Shown here piece after piece: positions 57,066 through 64,000 of a stretch of DNA of 64,000 nt; position 1 is the stretch's first letter; each line of letters opens with the position of its first letter. The stretch lies in the NCBI GenBank assembly GCA_959347315.1, contig OY365815.1, forward strand, positions 12,037,038 to 12,101,037. The letters are read 5' to 3'. The notes under the pieces are model-generated. The model did not search any database. It was not told the DNA's origin and saw only the letters and a list, made by a program, of their open reading frames with translations. Source of the stretch: Bimastos eiseni. Taxonomy: Eukaryota; Annelida; Clitellata; Crassiclitellata; Lumbricidae. Position numbers and translations under genes: made by a program.

Positions 57066-58004
57066 GTTTGACACGAAAAGAACTTAGTTTACTTCTGCAA
57101 TCTTTACCGACAGTAGTTGCTGGGGCGGCAGTTTGTATTGCGAACGGACTACGCCAAAGCCTATTGGCCAACAAGGCTGATGGAAACGCGGAAACGCGAC
57201 GGCCTTGCCGACAGTGCGGGTCGGAGGACTGGCTCATGACGGAGGCGTCTGACGAGGTTCAACCGGGCCCGGAAGTCGACGCTATAGAGCGATTAGCTAA
57301 GGGGCAAAGAGAGGACCCTGGTCTTAGTATGGTAAGATCATGGGTTGAAGTGGGGGCACAGCTCCCAGATTTAATAGCCATCTTGCGAGAGAGCGAGGCT
57401 GTCAAGTGCTCTAGCACCAAAAGGACCGCCTATATTTGCGGGACGAGGTACTCTATAGGAAGATGCCCGACGTCATAGAGCAGGTCTTAGTGCCCAAGAA
57501 GTTCAGGGAAGAGTACCTAGAGCTTGGTCATACAAGGTTGACCGGAGGTCACTTGGGTGTACGCCGTACGCGCTGGCAGGTGAGGCGACATGGCTACTGG
57601 GTTGGGTGGTTCCGGGACGTGAGGCCCTTTTGCCGGCAATGCCCTCCATGCAATAGATACCACCGTGGGCGTCCGCCCAGATAGGGAGCACTGCAACCGA
57701 TGCAGTGCGTGGAACCCTGCGTGAGGATGAGTATCGACGTCACTGGTCCTCACCCTCGGAATATCAGGGGACATACCTACAGACTGGCACTAGGGTCGTA
57801 AGTAGCCATCAGAGGGACAGGATGACTATGCCCCTTGTCCTGGCCGCCTATAGGGCGTCGTTGCACGAGGTATCTGGTTTTACCCCCGAACTATCCGATG
57901 TTCGGTCGGGAAGCCAGGGCCCCGGAGACCTGGAGACCGCCGGGTGTGGAGCTCGACGGCTCCCCGTACCCGAGTTACATTTTAATCTGGACGATGTACA
58001 TTGA
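57066..58004 (+). pseudogene. Gypsy integrase remnant with internal deletion
   Basis: The zinc-binding HHCC module is present (GHTRLTGGHLGVRRTRWQ to CRQCPPCNRYHRG, 57526-57660). The start of the catalytic core follows (MSIDVTGPHPRN, about 57726). Soon afterwards the sequence jumps to the core C-terminus (RMTMPLVLAAYRASLHEVSG, then a PNYPMFGREARAPE block). The middle of the core, with the second Asp and the Glu of the DDE triad, is missing, so there is a deletion of a few hundred bases. Confidence 0.8.
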
Positions 58005-58019
58005 AACGATAAATGAACG

Positions 58020-58788
58020 AGAGGGTCTGTCTCGATTTTTGTTGTAGAAAAAAGTTTTCACTTTCCTCCTGCATTGATCATTGATGTTATTTATGAATGC
58101 TGGGCCATGGGGCCGTATTGTGTTTGCATTGATTAATGTGTGCAGCAGGACCATTGCAGGAGGTGTTCCTGTTTCTGTGTAGTGACACTAGTTTAATTCT
58201 TTAGCTATAATGGCTTGGTAAAATGGATATTAATTGAAATGCTACTGTTGCGTTAGGCTGTGGGACTGAATCATGTGATGTTTATGTTGACAAATCGCCG
58301 CGTAGGAGGCTGCGAATGCTCCTTTAGTTGTATCAGTAGCGAGATTCTGAACTCTGACTTCTGTGGTAGATGGAGCGTCGCATTTCAGTTGATCTCTGTG
58401 TTTTTAACTGTGGTATTATTGATATGGTATACAGCGCTGTTGCTTGGCCCTTGGGTCGAATTTCTGGGTATGGTTTGTGGGTCTCAGTGTTTGAGCTGTA
58501 TTCGGCGATAATTCTGCGGATCTTTATGAATAAATACGAAGTTCGTAGAACGCTGGTCAGTCTATTCATTGAAACAAAACTGCGTCGTCAACATTGATAA
58601 TAGCTCTCAACATTGCGCCAAAAAGTCATACTTACTCACCGGACTATTGAACTCGGGAGATCTGCTGAACCACCTCCTGGGGTACCGGAAGCTTAGGGGA
58701 GGTGAACCGAACTCGCGACAGTTTGATACATGCCAAGCAGGGTGGAATCAGATTAAGTTACAAATTGACCCCAGAAACGGAGTAGAAA
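58020..58788 (+). mobile_element. 3' LTR-like segment and second leader
   Basis: From about 58490 this repeats 53667-53967 closely, through the AATAAA and past the LTR into leader DNA as far as CCCCAGAAACGGAGTAGAAA. A normal 3' LTR would stop before the leader. The segment therefore looks like the start of a second, related element joined to the first. The 58020-58490 part, where U3 should be, has no match before the 5' copy. Confidence 0.65.
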
Positions 58789-58821
58789 GAGGATGCATAA
58801 TATAATAGTATACCTGCTAAT

Positions 58822-59166
58822 ATGGATGTCGTTAAGAACTGGAAGGTGGAGGATCAAATGAGGCGCGGGGTAGCAGTTCCTGAAGAGGTGAAACTTCTGT
58901 TCTATGCAGAAAGATCGAGGGATGATAGAAAAGTCTGGGGTGATAACGGTCGCTGGATGACAATTAGATGAATAATGACACTGGAGGAACCAAAAAAATT
59001 TTGAGAGGAAGATCGTCGTGCGTTTGAGAGACGGGATGCAGTGCGGGATATTGTTCGGTTGGAAAACCTGAGATTAGAAGTGACCGGGAGTCAAAATATA
59101 TGTAGACTGAGGCAGGAGGTTGATCGGGTATATAAAGCGCGAGTTGACGGGAGCCTGCATGGATGA
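58822..59166 (+). pseudogene. Possible second gag-like fragment
   Basis: Right after the second leader, a 49-codon frame starts (58822-58971, MDVVKNWKVEDQMRRGVAVP), ending at a stop. About 35 bp on, another frame reads RRAFERRDAVRDIVRLENLR and continues to 59166. Charged, helix-prone sequence after an LTR leader suggests the N-terminal part of a different Gag. No domain is recognised, so this rests on position. Confidence 0.35.
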
Positions 59167-60829
59167 TGAAGAGTTCACAAACACAGTTGAGCTTGCATGC
59201 AGTTGGACCATGGTAGGAAATTAACTGTAGGTTGGTAATAGGATTTTGTAGTAGATTCACTATGGAATTTTAGCCAACGTCGTAATTTTAGGATAGGAGC
59301 AATATTACAATGACATGATGCTGCAGCATGCCAAGGCATTCTAGACCTTGAATTCACACACCTCAAGCTACTGCAACTTATCCTAAAACTGCCTAGACAG
59401 AGCTACTACCAAGCCTGTCGATGTTAAGCGTTCAAATGACATTTTAATTGCTTATAGTGTCGCTTCTAATGCTGAAGTATCCAGTAACGTGAGCCTTATA
59501 AACTAACTGCGCTTAAGAAACTGACACCGACCAACGCTTTCATCTGTGCACCTTGAAGAACCACGTGACTTTAGTTTCGATTCATTCGGTTCATCTTGCC
59601 TTCTCTCACGACGCTTATTGTTGCTCACCCGATGACTGGACTCGATACATTCTCTAAGCTGAAGGTCAGTGGTCTATGTGTGCGTTACCTCGATTCAGTG
59701 ATTAAAGTATGAGGCTATCACAGGAGCCCTTTGGTGCTATAGGCCTATGTTAATAACGGATGAGAATGATTTTTTGTCTCATTTCGCCGGAGACTGGATT
59801 GTCAGTTACTAAGCCTGTCTGAAATTGAGCCATACTCGTATAGGCGCCGACTGTTATTAAAAGGTACTGGGGCAAGAATTTCATTCCCACGACCCAATTA
59901 TCGGATCTCCTTTCTTCTCGCTCCTCGAGGTCCCCTAGCTCTTTCAGCTGGCAACAGACCAACTATAACACTATGCAACAGTGTTTCCTCATTGCTCGAT
60001 GATATAGACAAACGCACAGCAATAACGAGTAACGTGTCACATAAATAAACATTAACATTTTCTGTAACTATTAACTAGTAGGGCCTATAGTTAATTAAAT
60101 TCACTAACAAATCTGATTGCGTATAGGTCTAGCAGTCGCAGAAACCGTTATTAAGTTTGTCACTTAGACTGACTTTAGTTACAGTCCTAATTCAACTTCA
60201 TGGCGAATGTATTTTTAATGATGAATTCGTCTAGAACTGATGTCTATTGCGTCGAGGTACGTTCTATGACAGTTCAAAACTGCAGCAGTGTTTTAGAACA
60301 AACTTATCCATTGCAATGATAATAGTGAGTGAGGCTGTGAGATAATCTCCAATCAGATAGATTTGTTTAAACATTAAAAACACATGGCTTACTAAACTGT
60401 GCAATTAGCCTACACACCAGGTCAACACTGCTCAGACAATTAGATCTAAAGTCATAATTTATGAGACAAGTCTAACTCAATTATAATCTTTTTCTACACC
60501 CTAAATGAAGACGTTTCAATGGTATTCATGGAAAGACATGTCCAATCACGCTTGAAGGCACTTCTTTCGATCATGGTTTTCTTGAGTTAGGTTGGGAGAA
60601 CCAAAATTAGCAAGACAATTCGAGGACACAGATGTAAATTACTTGAGGAGCCAAAATGAGCATTAGGGAATACACGTAGGCCTACATTCTTCAGTGCAAG
60701 AGTTGTTGACTGGTGAAATTGTTTGGATGACAGTAGGCAAACTAATATCTCAATGGACTCGGTCACTGCTTGTAGGAGGAATCTATGGAAATTTGGCTAA
60801 TGAGCGTTCCAAGTTAATATGCAGTGGTC
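59167..60829. other. Unassigned region between the Gypsy-type and LINE layers
   Basis: A+T-rich DNA with short unlinked frames. No exon, repeat family or domain was recognised on either strand. Confidence 0.5.
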
Positions 60830-60983
60830 ATCCTTTATGACCTTCCAAATGCCTCCTAATTTGTTATACTTTTTGCAGATGACACCAATCTATTTAATTC
60901 CCATTCGGCATTGCTGTTTTGAAACCTTGATTAACCGGACAAATAATGAACTTGATAAGATAGCAGAATGGGTTGGTGCCAAT
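60830..60983 (+). pseudogene. Non-LTR retrotransposon RT, left part of a split copy
   Basis: The frame reads a YDLPNAS-type block followed by VILFADDTNLFNSHSALL, with the RT catalytic FADD, and then ELDKIAEWVGAN. Stops and frameshifts interrupt it. The sequence breaks at 60983 and resumes at 63404 with the next RT segment. It is of the Jockey/CR1-like type. Confidence 0.75.
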
Positions 60984-61074
60984 TAGGGTTGCCAACTCTG
61001 AACAGGCCCATTCCAGGACATTCACAGTTCCCACTATGATGAATGATTTACGCAGACCATTGTTCGCTTAGTCC

Positions 61075-62003
61075 TTAGTCCATCCTGTGTGGGTCTACGC
61101 ATCGGGCAACGCACTTCCTCCATTCGTCTCTATCCAAAGCCAGTGCATAAGCCTCATCCCACGATATATCCAAACATTTTTAGGTCGTCTCCTTTGGTCT
61201 CTGGCCAGTTTTTTCTCGGTATTCCTCTCCTCCGTCGCTCTCCTGCACACCAGGACATCACCTGTTTAGCTCTTTCCTCCTCCATGCGACAGACATGCCC
61301 CATCCATCTTAGTCTTCTCCTTCTGATGTTGCTCTCGATGTCTTCTTGGTATTTAAACCACATCCATTTTACTTCCAGGTATTTGTGAGCCTCTCAAATA
61401 CAGTGTTTGCCTTTCCAATTCGTATCTTTACTTCTTTGTCACAGCTGCTCTCCGATGACATGAGGTTGCCTAGGTAGCAGAAGGCGTGCACAGATTCCAC
61501 CTCTCTTCCATCAATTTAGATCTTGTCTTCGCTCCATTTCCCGATTTTCATAATTTTTGATTTTTCTGGGTTGATAGTAAGTCCCATCTTTTCCGCCTCT
61601 GCCCGCGTCCTGCTTGTTAGATTCTTCATGACCTCCCATGTATGGTCCAGTAGGGCAATGTCGTCAGCGAAGTCCAGATCGTTCAATCTGTCATCTTCAT
61701 TCCATATCAGTCCCGTGTCGACCTCTTTTGTTGCCCTCGTCATTATCCAGTCTATAACGATTGCAAAAATCATTGGAGACAAAACACATCCCTGTCGCAC
61801 TCCTGTTTTGATCTGGAACCACTCACCCTCCTCTCCATCATATCTCTCAGCACATCGGCTACCATGGAAGAAGCTTCTGATGATGTCGATTACCTTTGAA
61901 GGAATTCCGTTCCCCTTCATTATTTTCCATATGGGCTTCTTGTGCATACTATCGAATGCCTTCCTCAGATCGACGAAATTGACCATTGTTCAAACCCATT
62001 CAT
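61075..62003 (-). pseudogene. Non-LTR retrotransposon RT fragment, minus strand, 5'-truncated
   Basis: The minus strand encodes VDLRKAFDSMHKKPIWKIMK (RT block A), TGVRQGCVLSPMIFAIVIDW and LNDLDFADDIALLDHTWEVM (catalytic FADD). It ends at a stop at 61516. In other frames a C-terminal tail follows: NIRRRRLRWMGHVCRMEEER and LDISWDEAYALALDRDEWRK. This order is typical of widespread invertebrate LINE polyproteins. Everything upstream of block A (endonuclease) is missing. Confidence 0.85.
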
Positions 62004-62034
62004 AAGCTAAAAGGTTCTGCAAGGCATCAAACAT

Positions 62035-62928
62035 AAGCAAACCGCATTCCGCTAGGCTATGAGATGAAAGTTTTTAATGAGTTGAGTCGCCGGCGGTTTG
62101 TCGACATCCAAGCATCGAGGGCAGACAGAGTCTGACTCATTGTCCGAACAGCAGCAGAGGCATTAGAAGCCATGCAGTGTGAGTATCCTTGAACGTCATC
62201 AAGGTAAAGGTGACACAGCACAGCATGGCATTAAGGACAGAAGCAATTTGAAAAGAGTGAATGACTTGAAGAAATGGACACAGCGCCGAGCCCTGAGGAA
62301 GGCCCAAAGTGGCATGGGCCCAAGTCGACCTGGAGGACCCATGGATCCACTCATGGAGAGCTATACCTAACGAATGATGTCAACCAGCTGAGAAAGTTAC
62401 CAGACAGGACAAAAAATATTTTTCCCCTAAAACAAAACATCATGATCGACATGTGTCAAAAGCGGCACTGACGTCATACAAGGCAAGTAGAGTGAGCTAT
62501 ATAGCCTCACAAACGTTGGAACGGAGACGGAGTAACAGCGTCCCTGTGGGGTGACCTTTCCGAAAGCCAGATTGGCATTCCGGAAGCAACTTGTTTAACT
62601 TCAAAGAGACAGTGAGCTTGTAGACAACAATAATTGTTTCGAAAGTGTTTGACATGAAAGTAACAGTTGCAATCGGTCGAAAATTGACGGGATCAGATGA
62701 ATTAAGTTCACTGCGCTTGAGGATAGGAACCAGAATTGAACGTTTCTGTGACGGCGATAGAACTCCGTCCTGGATAGATCGGTTGCAGAGAAGGATGAGA
62801 AACGATAGTAGGCCTAGTATGTTGACAAACTCCTGGAGCAGAAACGTCTGGAGAGAGCCAGATTCACAAGATTTTGGTGGAGGTGTAAGAATGATGTGGA
62901 GTAGCTCAGCACTGGAAATGGGAACCAT
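62035..62928 (-). pseudogene. CR1-like RT fragment, minus strand
   Basis: On the minus strand the open part (62928-62497) reads SEKRSILVPILK-like sequence, then PVNFRPIATVTFMSNTFETI and LPECQSGFRKGHPTGTLLLR. Beyond a stop come LYDVSAAFDTC (first catalytic Asp), GLPQGSALCPF and HLYLDDVQGYSH (YxDD). These are RT motifs in the correct order for a CR1/Jockey-type element. It is inactivated by stops. Confidence 0.8.
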
Positions 62929-63403
62929 GGTAGACAGTCCGCAGTCAATAAGGAGGAAAACCGGCTGAGTAGAGTCAGAGGTGTCCTCTCGAATGCCGGC
63001 GATCTTACCGGGAAAGAAGGCTAAAAGTCATCAGCTGTGAAAGATCGAGCATCTGTCAGCCCGGCGCCGGCCAAGAAGGGCGTCTAATGTGGCCTACAAA
63101 CGCTTAGGGCCCTTCGCGCTTCTATCTATTAGATAGATCTTTGCTTCCCAATAAGTAGGCCTACGCTGCTTCTCTCGGAACATTGAACATGAACATTTAG
63201 AATTAAGATGTTGCATTACAGTATTGCTAATGTTGCTTAAATTTGAATAATCACATAATCTTTTGTATACAATTACTTAGCCTACCTATTCCTGGATTCC
63301 GGATTCCGGAACTAAATAAGCATTGCCCGGGACACGGGACGGCTCAGGTCGATTCCGGGACTGTACCGGCCATTCCGGGACGGTTGGCAACCCTAGTGCC
63401 ATT

Positions 63404-63964
63404 AGATAGATTGACCCTTAACCTATAAACAAACCCAATTTTATAGTGTTTAGATCCCACAGAAAGCCTCCACCAGCACATTCGCCAACTATAAATATCA
63501 TGGGAACACCAATTATCCAGGTTTCTGCCTCAACATGTTTAAGAATTATTGTAGATCAGCACTTATCGTGGACTGATCACATATCTGAAATATCGCAAAA
63601 AATTGCTAAAATTATCGGAATAGTATTAAGAATATCCAAGGTTCTTCCAGTCAAGGCACACTCAACTCTTTATTATGCTCTTATTAACTTTATTATACTC
63701 TTATTTAGCATATGGAAATATAATGTAACATATGGAAATATAATTTGGGCCTATGCGTATAAATCCAATTTAAATAAATTAAATATTCTGCTTAAAAAAG
63801 CAATCAGATTTGTAGCAAACAAGCCATATGGTGCACACACAGGACTTGAATTCAAAAATAGAAAAATACTCAAAATAGAGCATATTCGAAAACTACTGAT
63901 TGGAATCTTTATGTACCAATATTCCCATAACTTATTACTCTGCACGTATAGGCCCCTATTCTAG
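63404..63964 (+). pseudogene. Non-LTR retrotransposon RT C-terminus, right part of the split copy
   Basis: An open frame of 172 codons (63446-63964) reads LRIIVDQHLSWTDHISEISQ, YGNIIWAYAYKSNLNKLNIL and FVANKPYGAHTGLEFKNRKI, the thumb/C-terminal region of Jockey/CR1-like RTs. A short stretch around 63707-63748 is a local duplication (ATATGGAAATATAAT twice) that inserts extra residues before YGNIIW. It ends with a stop near the window edge. Confidence 0.8.
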
Positions 63965-64000
63965 AATAGTTCCCTCTTAACTTAAGTAGCCATTATCACT

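Larger units (their letters stand above)
60984..63395. mobile_element. hAT-like composite insertion with TIRs and 8-bp TSD
   Basis: The left end is TAGGGTTGCCAAC and the right end GTTGGCAACCCTA, 13-bp exact inverted repeats. Flanks are GTGCCAAT (60976-60983) and GTGCCATT (63396-63403), a 7/8 match, consistent with the 8-bp duplication of hAT transposons. The 2.4-kb interior has no transposase. It contains RT fragments of two other LINE families on the minus strand. It interrupts the plus-strand LINE between its FADD block and its C-terminal RT region. Confidence 0.75.

Overview
The window is animal nuclear DNA. It has intron-containing genes with GT-AG boundaries, A+T-rich introns and many decayed transposons and microsatellites. 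Three gene families are recognisable: tropomyosin, two Hairy/Enhancer-of-split (HES) bHLH-Orange repressors ending in WRPW, and enolase. Exon lengths in the tropomyosin gene (134/118/71/76/63/70) and the first four coding exons of enolase (85/96/59/70) equal those I recall for vertebrate orthologues. This, with repeat families unlike vertebrate ones, suggests an invertebrate bilaterian. A deuterostome such as an echinoderm or hemichordate is my best guess, but the species cannot be fixed from this sequence.

Layout: (1) 1-6.3 kb, minus strand: low-molecular-weight tropomyosin, from a 1b-type first coding exon to the eighth; the last exon lies off the left edge. (2) 6.3-13.1 kb: intergenic, repeats and candidate Su(H) sites. 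(3) 13.08-21.64 kb, plus: HES gene 1, four coding exons, 389 aa. (4) 21.6-29.8 kb: intergenic, with a complete 310-bp hAT-type MITE and a 200-N assembly gap. (5) 29.79-34.91 kb, plus: HES gene 2, three coding exons, 352 aa, with two large minisatellites in intron 2. (6) 37.71-48.25 kb, minus: complete enolase, twelve coding exons, 435 aa, all catalytic residues present, plus a probable 5' noncoding exon near 49.5 kb. A solo LTR of about 1 kb sits in one intron and a second copy lies upstream at 51.7 kb. (7) 53.2-59.2 kb: a palindromic minisatellite and a decayed Ty3/Gypsy-type retroelement (gag, zinc knuckle, protease, RT, RNase H, integrase remnants) between mismatched LTRs. (8) 60.8-64 kb: a plus-strand non-LTR retrotransposon split by a 2.4-kb element with 13-bp terminal inverted repeats and a near-perfect 8-bp target duplication. 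That element carries two minus-strand RT fragments of other LINE families.

Functionally, the HES genes form a tandem paralogous pair (same strand, same first two intron positions, same domains). They are likely Notch-responsive: a perfect CGTGGGAA Su(H) consensus lies 278 bp upstream of HES-2, and further sites lie about 2.5 kb upstream of each gene. Tropomyosin (actin filaments) and enolase (glycolysis) are ordinary neighbours with no evident functional link. The most unusual material is in the mobile-element layers. I found no bacterial-type defence system, CRISPR array or operon.
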